Of a stretch of DNA of 64,000 nt, positions 27,438-37,856 are shown in pieces; the stretch's first letter is position 1, and each line of letters starts with the position of its first letter. This DNA is from Burkholderiales bacterium JOSHI_001. GTDB lineage: Bacteria > Pseudomonadota > Gammaproteobacteria > Burkholderiales > Burkholderiaceae_C. Location: NCBI GenBank assembly GCA_000244995.1, contig CM001438.1, positions 1,294,921 through 1,358,920 of the forward strand, written 5' to 3'. A program made the position numbers and the translations under genes. The notes below the pieces were generated by a model. That model was not told where the DNA came from. It was given only the letters and a program-made list of their open reading frames with translations, and made no database searches.

Positions 27438-27773
27438 TTACACCCCCGCTGGTTGAATCCGCACCCGGATTGCGGTAGCCTGCCAGCCCTTTGCTTGAAG
27501 TGTGGTGTCGATAGTGGGCACCAACTGCCGCAACTTGGCCGCCACCGCGGGGTTGGCGGCCAGCAGGGTCCAGCCGGTTTCGTCCACCGGGCCGGACCGC
27601 ACATGCGGCACCAGGCCGGCGGGCAACACAGGGACGATGGCGGCCAGGCGGGCCGCCGAATCGCGCAGGCGTTCGCCCAGGCGGGCCAGCGGCTCGCTTT
27701 GATGCAGCGCCTGGTCGATGGACAACGGCCGGGGCACGGTGGCAGTCGGGGGGAACTTCGGCGGTGCGGCCAT
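27438..27773 (-). CDS. dciA: DUF721/DciA-family protein
   Basis: A 111-residue protein of the DUF721 (DciA) family, which loads the replicative helicase DnaB in bacteria lacking DnaC. The N-terminal part (LSIDQALHQSEPLARLGERLRDSAARLAAIVPVLPAGL) and the C-terminal beta segment (LLAANPAVAAKLRQLVPTIDTTL) fit short beta-proteobacterial members. It is divergent from the M23 peptidase with 20 bp between starts, the usual arrangement near secA in Burkholderiales. The family assignment is by pattern and neighbourhood. Confidence 0.75.
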   Translation of the reverse strand: MAAPPKFPPTATVPRPLSIDQALHQSEPLARLGERLRDSAARLAAIVPVLPAGLVPHVRSGPVDETGWTLLAANPAVAAKLRQLVPTIDTTLQAKGWQATAIRVRIQPAGV

Positions 27774-27793
27774 GGCTTGTCAGGAGTTTAGCG

Positions 27794-28747
27794 ATGCAGA
27801 TCATGATCACCCACAGCAGCCTGCTCAGCACACGGGTGCTGAACTTCAGCCGCTGGCAGATTGCCGGGGCACTGCTGGGCCTGGCGGCAGCGCTGATGCT
27901 GTTTTCCGGCGCGGTGTACCACTTCGTGTTCCTGAAGGCCGCCCGCGATGGCTGGCCGGTGGTCAGCCAGATCGTGAAGCTGATCGTGCGCGATGAAATC
28001 GCCCAGCGCGACCGCTTCATGCGCGAGAACCTGGACGCCATGGCCCAGCGGGTGGGCGAAATGCAGGCCAAGCTGGTGAAGATGGAGGCCGTGGGCGAAC
28101 GGGTGTCCGGCCTGGCCGGCATCAAGCCCGAAGAACTGGCGCTGCCGACGTCCCCGGGCGCCAGCAAGCCGGCCGCGGCCGCGCCCGGCGGCCAGGGCGG
28201 CCCCTTCGTGCCCTTGAACCGGCCCACCCTGGACGAACTGAACCAGGCCATCAACCAGATGGAAGAACGCACCGAACACGGCACCGACCTGTTCACCATG
28301 GTGGAGTCGCGCCTGTTCGAAACCCGGCTGCAAAGCCTGCTGGTGCCCAGTTCGGTGCCGGTGGCGGACGTGCAGGTGGGTTCCGGCTTCGGCTTCCGCC
28401 ACGACCCCTTCACCGGCCGCGCCGCGCTGCACACGGGGCTGGACTTCCCCACGGCCACCGGCACCCCCATCCAGGCCGCGGCCGGCGGCGTGGTGTTGTC
28501 CACCGACTACCACCACGCCTACGGCAACCTGCTGGAAATCGACCACGGCAACGGCCTGGTCACACGCTACGCCCACACCTCGAAAATTGGGGTGAAGGTG
28601 GGCGACCTGGTCAAGCGCGGCCAGGTGGTGGCCGAGGTGGGCTCGACCGGCCGGTCCACCGGCCCGCACCTGCATTTCGAGGTGCTGCTGGACAGCGTGC
28701 CGCAGAACCCGGCACGATTCCTCGCGGGCTTGAGCGCCCGCCGCTGA
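27794..28747 (+). CDS. M23-family (LytM) cell wall peptidase, membrane anchored
   Basis: A 317-residue protein with a short cytoplasmic N-terminus, one membrane helix (GALLGLAAALMLFSGAVYHFVFL), a coiled region of about 150 residues and a C-terminal LytM domain. Catalytic zinc motifs are HTGLDFPT near residue 214 and HLHFEV near 295, both intact, so it should be an active peptidoglycan endopeptidase. The ATG at 27794 is preceded by CAGGAG. Its position upstream of secA is conserved in related genomes. Confidence 0.92.
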   Translation: MQIMITHSSLLSTRVLNFSRWQIAGALLGLAAALMLFSGAVYHFVFLKAARDGWPVVSQIVKLIVRDEIAQRDRFMRENLDAMAQRVGEMQAKLVKMEAVGERVSGLAGIKPEELALPTSPGASKPAAAAPGGQGGPFVPLNRPTLDELNQAINQMEERTEHGTDLFTMVESRLFETRLQSLLVPSSVPVADVQVGSGFGFRHDPFTGRAALHTGLDFPTATGTPIQAAAGGVVLSTDYHHAYGNLLEIDHGNGLVTRYAHTSKIGVKVGDLVKRGQVVAEVGSTGRSTGPHLHFEVLLDSVPQNPARFLAGLSARR

Positions 28748-28968
28748 CGCACCCCCCGGGTGATAGACTGCGCGGGTTTGCCCGGACCTGCGCGCGCAGC
28801 GCCGCCTGCCCCGTTCTTGCCCCTGGTTGAAGGGTCTTGCAGGCCCGCAGCGCGCCCCGATATGCCGGGCTGTCCCCCGGCCTCCGGCAGGCATATTCGG
28901 CACCCGACCGCGCACGCCAAAGCGCAGCAGAACAGACCCAACGCGCCGCGCGCGCGTCGCCCAAACGC

Positions 28969-31722
<2,754 letters not shown>

Positions 31723-31929
31723 CAGCCCCATCGCTTCTTTGGGGGTTCGCGTCAGCGGGGATTGCTTGTGGCCTTGATCCCGCATAAGGTGGATCGCTCG
31801 GCTGTGGCGCCAGTCGCCCCGGCCGAGCCGGTTCCCCCTGTGCAGACGCGCTGACGGGCCCTGAGTCGGGACGACAGGCGGCAGGCCGTGCAGGGGGTGC
31901 ATCCACCGCCCACCCACGGAGCCTGACCC

Positions 31930-32343
31930 ATGACATTGAAGGCGATCACCGCGTCGATCTCGTTGTTCGGCCTGGCGGCCAGTACCGCCCTGGCCGCCGA
32001 ACCCGCCCCCCCCGTTGACACCTCCGGGACCACCGCCAGCCCGCTGCAGGAATCCCGGCGTGTGGTGCGCGACAAGGAAACCGGCAAGCTGCGCTCACCC
32101 ACCGAAGAGGAACTGGCGGCCGAGCGCGCTGAACGCAAGGCGCGGGGCGAACCCGAGCCCGGTGCGAACCGCGTACCGCTGGCCGTGCGCCAGCACCCCA
32201 ACGGCATGCGCAGTGCCGTGCTGGGGCCGGAATACCTCGTCACGCTGAGGGCGGAGCGCGGCCCCGATGGCAAGCTGGTGATCAAGCACGCCAACCCGGC
32301 GCATGAGCACCCGGTCGCCCCCCAACAGCAAGCCACCGAGTGA
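31930..32343 (+). CDS. Small exported protein, possibly post-PEP-CTERM-1 type
   Basis: A 137-residue protein with a signal peptide (about residues 1-23, ending ALAA). The mature part is polar and charged with the segment RRVVRDKETGKLRSPTEEEL. This resembles a motif in proteins annotated as post-PEP-CTERM-1 domain proteins in Burkholderiales. I am only moderately sure of that link. The stop codon overlaps or nearly abuts the next gene, a secreted metalloprotease-like protein, suggesting a two-gene unit. The 207 bp before it hold no clear promoter. Confidence 0.6.
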   Translation: MTLKAITASISLFGLAASTALAAEPAPPVDTSGTTASPLQESRRVVRDKETGKLRSPTEEELAAERAERKARGEPEPGANRVPLAVRQHPNGMRSAVLGPEYLVTLRAERGPDGKLVIKHANPAHEHPVAPQQQATE

Positions 32344-32351
32344 GGCCCGCA

Positions 32352-33992
32352 GTGAAAACCAACACACTGATCGCCGCCGGCCTGCTCGGCCTCGCCCTGG
32401 CCGCCCCCGCGGGCGCTGCCCGCATGGTGCTGAACAACGTCGACGCCCCGGGCATCGGCTTCAACGACCCGACGCCGGCCACGCCGGTGGGCGGCAACGC
32501 CGGCACCACCGTTGGCGCGCAGCGCCTGGTGGCCTACAGCCGGGCCCTGGAACTGTGGGGCAAGACCCTGCGCAGCGACGTGACCGTCGTGGTGCGGGGG
32601 TCCTTCGCCCGGCTGGACTGCGTGCGCGGCGTGCTGGCACAGGCGGGTGCCATCCAGATCTTCTCCGACTTTCCCCGCACGCCCTTGCCTGGCCATTGGT
32701 ACGGCGTGGCGCTGGCCAACGCCATCGCGGGCGAGGACCTCGCGCCCGGGCCGCTGGACATCCCCGGCCCCACCGACAACGGCAACGACGACATCATCGC
32801 CAGCTTCAACGGCGACGTCGGCAAGGCCGACTGCCTGCCCGGCCCGGGCTGGTACTACGGGCTGGACAACAACGCCCCGGCCGGCCAGATCGACTTCCTG
32901 GACACCTTCATGCACGAGGTGGCGCATGGCCTGGGCTTCCAGAACTTCGTCAACGAAGGCACCGGCAACCTGGTCGACGGCCTGCCCGACGTGTACATGG
33001 CCAACACCCTGGACCTGAGCACGCGCCGCAAGTGGAACACCTTGACAGGGCCGGAGATCGTGGCCTCGGCCCTGCGCAATGGCAAGGTGGTCTGGGACGG
33101 CGCCAACGTGACGGCCAACGCGCCGCTGGTGCTGGGGCCCTTCGAAGGCATCCGGTTGTCCGGCGCCCTGACCGGTGAGCCCGAATTCGGCACCGCCGCC
33201 TTCGGCGCCCCGCCCAGCGTGGCCAACTTCAGCGGCGCCGTGGTGCTGGCCACCGACAGCGTGGCCGCGCCGGGCGGTGGCACCATCACCGACGGCTGCG
33301 AGCCCATCACCGCCGCGGTGGCGGGCAAGATCGCGCTGGTGGACCGGGGGCTGTGCGGTTTCGTCGTGAAGGCGAAGAACGCCCAGAACGCCGGCGCCAC
33401 GGGCCTGATCGTGGCCAACACCCTGGGCCGCGGCGTGGCCGGCATGGCCGGCACCGACCCCACGGTCACCATCCCGTCGATCCTGGTGTCCAACGCCGAC
33501 GGCGATGCGATCAAGGCCGCGTTGCCGACCGTGAGCGTGGCCTACTTCGTCGATCCCACCCGCCGCGCCGGTGCGGCAGAAGGGTTCGTCCGCCTGTTCG
33601 CGCCGCCGGTCTACCAGCCCGGCTCGTCCATCTCCCACTTCGACGTCGTGGCCTCGCCCAGCCTGCTGATGGAGCCCAACATCACCCTGGACCTGCGTTC
33701 GGCGCAGAGCCTGGACCTGACCTCGTCGCTGATGAAGGACATCGGCTGGAAGCTGGAAACCCTGAAGATCGGCCGCTGCGACACCGGCGTCGCCAGCACG
33801 CTGCGCACCGGTCAGATGCTTCACGCCAGCGTGGACGCCTGCGTGGGCATTGCCACCAAGCAGCGCGAGTTCAGGGACTGCGTGCGCGACGTGACCAAGC
33901 AGGCGCGGCGTGATCGGCTGCTGAGCGGGCATGAGCGCTCGCGCATCCTGCACTGCATCGGCGAACACGACCGCGACGACGACCGCGACTGA
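32352..33992 (+). CDS. Exported metalloprotease-like protein with inserted PA domain
   Basis: A 546-residue secreted protein. The signal peptide is about residues 1-22 ([17 protein letters not shown]). A zinc-protease helix HEVAHGLGF appears near residue 195. A PA (protease-associated) domain at about 295-400 ([32 protein letters not shown]) is followed by [15 protein letters not shown] near 430, which looks like a metzincin Met-turn. So the PA domain is inserted in the catalytic domain. The Cys-containing C-terminus ends in an acidic tail (EHDRDDDRD). The canonical third zinc His of HExxHxxGxxH is absent. The start is a GTG at 32352; a GTG at 32340 would overlap the upstream stop by 4 bases. 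Confidence 0.75.
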   Translation: MKTNTLIAAGLLGLALAAPAGAARMVLNNVDAPGIGFNDPTPATPVGGNAGTTVGAQRLVAYSRALELWGKTLRSDVTVVVRGSFARLDCVRGVLAQAGAIQIFSDFPRTPLPGHWYGVALANAIAGEDLAPGPLDIPGPTDNGNDDIIASFNGDVGKADCLPGPGWYYGLDNNAPAGQIDFLDTFMHEVAHGLGFQNFVNEGTGNLVDGLPDVYMANTLDLSTRRKWNTLTGPEIVASALRNGKVVWDGANVTANAPLVLGPFEGIRLSGALTGEPEFGTAAFGAPPSVANFSGAVVLATDSVAAPGGGTITDGCEPITAAVAGKIALVDRGLCGFVVKAKNAQNAGATGLIVANTLGRGVAGMAGTDPTVTIPSILVSNADGDAIKAALPTVSVAYFVDPTRRAGAAEGFVRLFAPPVYQPGSSISHFDVVASPSLLMEPNITLDLRSAQSLDLTSSLMKDIGWKLETLKIGRCDTGVASTLRTGQMLHASVDACVGIATKQREFRDCVRDVTKQARRDRLLSGHERSRILHCIGEHDRDDDRD

Positions 33993-34017
33993 CGTTTCGG
34001 GCGGGTCGGTGGGGGTG

Positions 34018-34036
34018 GGGCGAATACACTTCGCCC
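34018..34036 (+). promoter_or_regulatory. Inverted repeat overlapping a -10-like box upstream of argJ
   Basis: GGGCGAA and TTCGCCC pair perfectly around TACAC. The loop plus one base spells TACACT (34025-34030), a -10-like hexamer 30 bases before the argJ start. It could be an operator, a promoter hairpin, or a weak terminator for the preceding gene; no U-run follows. Confidence 0.35.
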
Positions 34037-34060
34037 ACCCACCACCGACCCCGTCCGGAC

Positions 34061-35290
34061 ATGCCTGTCAACCTGATCGCCCCTGACCCGGCCCACCTTT
34101 ACCCGGTTGCCGGGCTCCGCATCGGCACCGCCATGGCCGGCGTGCGCAAGGCCAACCGGCGTGACCTGGTGGTGTTCGAACTGGCGGCGGGTTCGGCCGT
34201 GGCTGGGGTGTTCACCAAGAACCGCTTCTGCGCCGCGCCGGTGCAGGTGTGCCGCGAACACCTGGCCGGCGCTGCCGGCATCCGCGCCATGGTGGTGAAC
34301 ACCGGCAATGCCAACGCCGGCACCGGCGCCGATGGCCTGGCGCGCGCGCGGCGCAGCTGCGAGGCGCTGGCCGCGCAGATGGCGATCACGCCGCAGCAGG
34401 TGCTGCCGTTTTCCACCGGCGTGATCATGGAAACCCTGCCGGTGGACCGCATCGAAGCCGGCCTGCCCGCGGCCCTGGCCGACCTGAAGGCCGCGAACTG
34501 GGCGGTGGCGGCCGAGGGCATCATGACCACCGACACCCTGCCCAAGGCGGCGTCGCGCCAGGTGCAGGTCGGCGGCAAGACCGTCACTGTCACCGGCATC
34601 GCCAAGGGCGCCGGCATGATCCGGCCCAACATGGCCACCATGCTGGGCTTCGTGGCCACCGACGCGGCCATCGCGCCAGCGCTGCTGCAGCCCCTGGTCA
34701 CCGAAGCGGCCAACGCCAGCTTCAACCGCATCACCATCGACGGCGACACCTCCACCAACGACAGCTTCGTGCTGGTGGCCACCCAGGCCGCGGGCAACGC
34801 GGCCATCACGTCCCTGGATTCCGCCGATGGCCGCGCGCTGCGCGACGCGGTGCTGGCGGTCAGCCAGCAGCTGGCCCAGGCCATCGTGCGCGACGGCGAA
34901 GGCGCCACCAAGTTCATCACGGTGCAGGTGGACGCGGGCCGCACCGAAGACGAATGCCAGCGCGTGGCCTACGCCATTGCGCATTCACCGCTGGTGAAGA
35001 CCGCCTTCTTCGCCAGCGACCCCAACCTGGGCCGCATCCTGGCCGCGGTGGGGTATGCCGGCATCGACGACCTGGACCAGGGCCTGATCGACCTGTACCT
35101 GGACGACGTGCACGTGGCGGTGAAGGGCGGGCGCCATCCGTCCTATGAAGAAGCGCAGGGCGCGCGCGTGATGAAGCAGGCTGAGATCACGGTGCGCGTG
35201 GTGCTGAACCGCGGCAAGGCCCAAGCCACGGTGTGGACCTGCGATCTTTCGTACGACTACGTGAAGATCAACGCTGACTACAGGTCCTGA
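34061..35290 (+). CDS. argJ: Bifunctional ornithine acetyltransferase / N-acetylglutamate synthase
   Basis: A 409-residue enzyme of the cyclic arginine pathway, moving the acetyl group from acetylornithine to glutamate. The precursor self-cleaves before a Thr in the motif [14 protein letters not shown]; here the bond is Ala192-Thr193, giving alpha and beta subunits. [12 protein letters not shown] and [12 protein letters not shown] are further family signatures. It is convergent with the bactofilin operon with 7 bp between stops. Confidence 0.97.
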   Translation: MPVNLIAPDPAHLYPVAGLRIGTAMAGVRKANRRDLVVFELAAGSAVAGVFTKNRFCAAPVQVCREHLAGAAGIRAMVVNTGNANAGTGADGLARARRSCEALAAQMAITPQQVLPFSTGVIMETLPVDRIEAGLPAALADLKAANWAVAAEGIMTTDTLPKAASRQVQVGGKTVTVTGIAKGAGMIRPNMATMLGFVATDAAIAPALLQPLVTEAANASFNRITIDGDTSTNDSFVLVATQAAGNAAITSLDSADGRALRDAVLAVSQQLAQAIVRDGEGATKFITVQVDAGRTEDECQRVAYAIAHSPLVKTAFFASDPNLGRILAAVGYAGIDDLDQGLIDLYLDDVHVAVKGGRHPSYEEAQGARVMKQAEITVRVVLNRGKAQATVWTCDLSYDYVKINADYRS

Positions 35291-35297
35291 GCGGCCT

Positions 35298-35705
35298 TCA
35301 GTTCGACGGCGAATCGATGTCGCCGCGGTATTCCACCTTGCCGCGGATGCGCGCGCGCGGGTGCACGTCGATCATGGCGTCGTACTGGGCGTCGCCCTGC
35401 AGCGTGGCCGAGCCGGTGATTTCCAGCGTCTTGCGCGCAATGATGGTGCCGCGCACCTTGCCTTCCAGCAGCACGTGGTCGGCTTCGATGGTGGTGTTGT
35501 CCACCATGCCGGTGGGGCCCACGTGCACCGTGCCGCCGGTCTGGAAGGTGATGCCGCCTTTCAACACGCCGTCGATCTTCAGGCCCAGGTCCTGGGCCGA
35601 ACTGAACGAGCCTTCGAACACCGCCCCTTCGGCGATGAGGCTGGAAATGGCGTTCAACTGATCGGCAGGAACCAGGCGGGCGGCGGCGCTGTGATCGTCG
35701 TTCAT
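35298..35705 (-). CDS. Bactofilin (third of operon)
   Basis: A 135-residue bactofilin, a bacterial cytoskeletal protein forming filaments from a right-handed beta-helix. The core (about residues 25-125) has the repeating pattern IAEGAVFEGSF, LKIDGVLKGGI, VHVGPTGMVDN, VLLEGKVRGTI, LEITGSATLQGD. The N-terminus is a short polar tail. The start at 35705 overlaps the preceding gene's stop by 4 bases (ATGA). It is the last gene of a five-gene unit. Confidence 0.88.
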   Translation of the reverse strand: MNDDHSAAARLVPADQLNAISSLIAEGAVFEGSFSSAQDLGLKIDGVLKGGITFQTGGTVHVGPTGMVDNTTIEADHVLLEGKVRGTIIARKTLEITGSATLQGDAQYDAMIDVHPRARIRGKVEYRGDIDSPSN

Positions 35706-36172
35706 GGGCGTTGGGTTTCGGTGTTGCGGGTTGCGGGGGATTGTGCCCCAGCTGCAGCGCGCTTCGGCGCTGCAGCGGGCTCGGAATCGTCCAGTCGCAG
35801 CGGGTAGCCGCGTCGGGGGGAAGTGGCCGTGGCCGGCAGCGAGGCCGGCTCGGCTTCGGGCAGCGCCGCATGGCTTGCGGGCGTGGGCGCGGACGCTTTC
35901 AGGGGGGGAGCGGCCGCCTGCGGTTCGGGGCGCGGCGCGGGCCCGCTGGCCTGAACGGCCGTCCATCCCCAGCGCAGGCCCATGAACACTGCGGCGGCTG
36001 CGGTGAGGGCGCCCAGGCCGATCAGCGCCTGGCCACTGCCCCAGAGCAGCCAGCGAAAACCCAGGCGCCAGGCCGCCACACGAGCGCCACGCTTCGCCGA
36101 GCGGGCCAGCGCCGCTTTGCGAATGGCCTCGGAGGAGGGGATCCTAGCGGGGGGTGGCAGCCCGTTCGCCAT
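35702..36172 (-). CDS. Single-span membrane protein of the bactofilin operon
   Basis: A 156-residue protein not recognised as a known family. Residues 20-38 are basic (KAALARSAKRGARVAAWR). One membrane helix follows (LLWGSGQALIGLGALTAAAAVFMGL, about 41-65), then a long Pro/Ala-rich tail, probably periplasmic by the positive-inside rule. It overlaps the upstream bactofilin by 29 bases and the downstream one by 4 bases. It could anchor the bactofilin filament to the inner membrane, which is an inference from context only. Confidence 0.65.
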   Translation of the reverse strand: MANGLPPPARIPSSEAIRKAALARSAKRGARVAAWRLGFRWLLWGSGQALIGLGALTAAAAVFMGLRWGWTAVQASGPAPRPEPQAAAPPLKASAPTPASHAALPEAEPASLPATATSPRRGYPLRLDDSEPAAAPKRAAAGAQSPATRNTETQRP

Positions 36173-36722
36173 CCGGACGCACCCGCTCCAGCTGCGCGTT
36201 CAGGTCTGCGCCGTTGACCTGCAGGTGCGTGTAGCGGATGCGACCTGACACGCTGGCCGAGCTGTGCAGCGACACCTTGCCGCCGCCCGCGTCCAGCAGG
36301 CCTTCGGTGCTGCCCAGCACCGAGATGCTGCGCGCACGCACATCGCCCACCACGGTGCCGGTGTCGGTGATGGTGACCTGGCCGGCCACGGCCGATTCGG
36401 CCACCCGCACATCCCCCAGCACTTCGCCGGCGATGGTGAGCGAGCCCACGATGTCGGCGCTGCCGGTGAAGGACAGGCCGTGGCCGATCATGGAATGGCG
36501 CGACGGCTCGTCGCCCTGGGGCACCGGGGCCGCGGCCTCCTGGCCCTCCAACAGCACCGGCACGCGCTCGACCACGGGCATGGCGCTGCCCATGGGCACG
36601 GCCACGCCGGCCGCTTCGGGGGCCGCGTCGCCGTCCTGGGGGGGGGAGTTGCTTTCGCTGTCCATGGTGAGGCCCACGTCGAGGTTGGAGGGGAGTTCGA
36701 AACGCCGGGCGCGTTGCGTCAT
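36144..36722 (-). CDS. Bactofilin with long N-terminal tail (second of operon)
   Basis: A 192-residue protein. Residues 1-75 are a disordered acidic and Pro-rich tail (EAAAPVPQGDEPSRH). Residues 76-180 are a bactofilin beta-helix with repeats such as LSFTGSADIVGSLTIAGEVLG, VTITDTGTVVGDVRA and VSLHSSASVSGRIRY. Canonical bactofilins have short tails, so the extension is notable and may bind partners. The start overlaps the upstream bactofilin stop as ATGA. Confidence 0.8.
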   Translation of the reverse strand: MTQRARRFELPSNLDVGLTMDSESNSPPQDGDAAPEAAGVAVPMGSAMPVVERVPVLLEGQEAAAPVPQGDEPSRHSMIGHGLSFTGSADIVGSLTIAGEVLGDVRVAESAVAGQVTITDTGTVVGDVRARSISVLGSTEGLLDAGGGKVSLHSSASVSGRIRYTHLQVNGADLNAQLERVRPDGERAATPR

Positions 36723-37168
36723 TTCAGCACCGGGAGGGCGTGTTCTGGACGGGTGGTGGAAAACGGCCCTTGAAGGACCGCTCCATCATACATACGCAGT
36801 CGCGCGGCGATGATGCGGCCGGTGCTCACGCCGGTGCTGGCAACGAAGGCGGTGCCCAGGCATTCCACCTCGGTGGCTTCGTCCTCGCCTTCGACGTCGA
36901 AGCCCAGGCGGCCCAGCACGTACAGGTCGCCCAGCACCTTGAAGCGCCCGGTCAGGCGGGCGCCATGCCACACCACCAGGCGGCCGGCGACGTCGCCGCT
37001 GCCGGTGAGTTCACCCTGCAGCAGCAGGCCGCCCTTGAAACTGAAGTCGCCGGCCAGCGAGGTGCCTGCCGCCACGCGGTTGACGATGTTCATGCGCACC
37101 GGGTCGATGACCAGGGTGTCCTGGCTGCGGTCCAGGGCGGTGGCGGCGGTGGGAGCTGCGGCGCTCAT
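36719..37168 (-). CDS. Bactofilin (first of operon)
   Basis: A 149-residue bactofilin-type protein. The beta-helix pattern is seen in NRVAAGTSLAGDFSFKGGLLL, GELTGSGDVAGRLVVWHGARL and TGRFKVLGDLYVLGRLG. A charged insertion (EGEDEATEVECLG) near residue 105 breaks the repeat, followed by further strands. The start at 37168 overlaps the upstream gene's stop by 4 bases; an ATG-free extension upstream is unlikely. Confidence 0.8.
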   Translation of the reverse strand: MSAAAPTAATALDRSQDTLVIDPVRMNIVNRVAAGTSLAGDFSFKGGLLLQGELTGSGDVAGRLVVWHGARLTGRFKVLGDLYVLGRLGFDVEGEDEATEVECLGTAFVASTGVSTGRIIAARLRMYDGAVLQGPFSTTRPEHALPVLK

Positions 37169-37479
37169 CGGTTCAGCGCAGTGAACACCAGCCACAGCAG
37201 TCCCGACCAGGCCAGCAGCAGCGCCAGGGCCACATGGCGCCTCACACGGCTCAGGCGCTGCGGCGACACCGGCTGGTTGATGGGCGCGGACTCGGGGTCG
37301 GCGCCCAGCAGGCTGCGGCCGGCCAAGCTGACCAGTTCGGCCCCGTTGCGGGTGGCTTCCAACCAGGTGCCGTGCTCGGGCTGGTTGCGGGCGGTGTCGC
37401 CGGGCCCCATCTCCACGGTGAGGGCAGACCCCACGATGCTGCGGGTGAAGTAGCTGTCGATGGTTTCGGGTGCTGGCAT
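37165..37479 (-). CDS. Tail-anchored small membrane protein heading the bactofilin operon
   Basis: A 104-residue protein, family not recognised. Residues 1-78 are soluble and polar (MPAPETIDSYFTRSIVGSAL at the start). The C-terminus is a single hydrophobic helix (HVALALLLAWSGLLWLVFTAL) ending in NR, typical of tail-anchored proteins facing the cytoplasm. The start at 37479 is chosen because sequence further upstream has no coding character. It could tether bactofilin filaments, but this is untested. Confidence 0.65.
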   Translation of the reverse strand: MPAPETIDSYFTRSIVGSALTVEMGPGDTARNQPEHGTWLEATRNGAELVSLAGRSLLGADPESAPINQPVSPQRLSRVRRHVALALLLAWSGLLWLVFTALNR

Positions 37480-37856
37480 TGGGGCAGGATTATCGCGGCA
37501 AGCGCGGCCTCCCCAGTTTGATGGAGCGCGGCGCTTGTGCCGGCCCGCAGGGCGCTGATAGCATCCGCACCCTGCTTCCCGCCCACCGCCGGAGACGTCG
37601 CATGATCCGATCCAAGCCCACCACGATCCAAGCCGCCCTGCCGGGCGCTTGCGCCGTGCGTGCCGGTGGGTTCGGCATGCAGCACCGGCACCTGGCACCT
37701 TAGCCCCTCGGCCCGCTTCCTCAACCAGGAAGCCCCGCCGAGTCCTTCGGCGGGAACCCGACAGGGGTCCTTCAAGACCCTCCCCGCCGTCGATTGAACA
37801 TCGATTCCGCCTGTCCGCGCCTCACAAGGGACGCGGGCGGCCACAGGGAGACCGAC
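37480..37856 (+). promoter_or_regulatory. 377-bp divergent region: leader with short ORF and hairpins before the MFS gene
   Basis: The region separates the bactofilin operon from the MFS exporter. On the plus strand it holds a short ORF with its own ribosome site, then two hairpins. Hairpin one pairs CCCGCCGA with TCGGCGGG around GTCCT (37734-37754). Hairpin two pairs GGGTC with GACCC (37765-37780). The MFS start is 76 bases beyond. This layout suggests translation- or ligand-controlled attenuation. A -10-like GATAGC lies at 37558-37563. Bactofilin promoters must also lie here but none stands out. Confidence 0.45.
37602..37703 (+). CDS. Candidate 33-residue leader peptide upstream of the MFS exporter
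   Basis: An ATG preceded by GGAG at 37591-37594 with a 7-base spacer opens a 33-residue frame ending in TAG. The peptide starts MIRSKPTTIQAALPG, is basic, and ends in a His/Arg/Pro segment (MQHRHLAP). It is not similar to anything I can name. Its good ribosome site and position before two hairpins suggest a regulatory leader peptide rather than a functional protein. Confidence 0.4.
   Translation: MIRSKPTTIQAALPGACAVRAGGFGMQHRHLAP

Noticed and set aside
37470-37601. A longer in-frame version of the leader peptide
   Set aside because: It has no ribosome site and overlaps the divergent gene's start; the GGAG before 37602 marks the better start.
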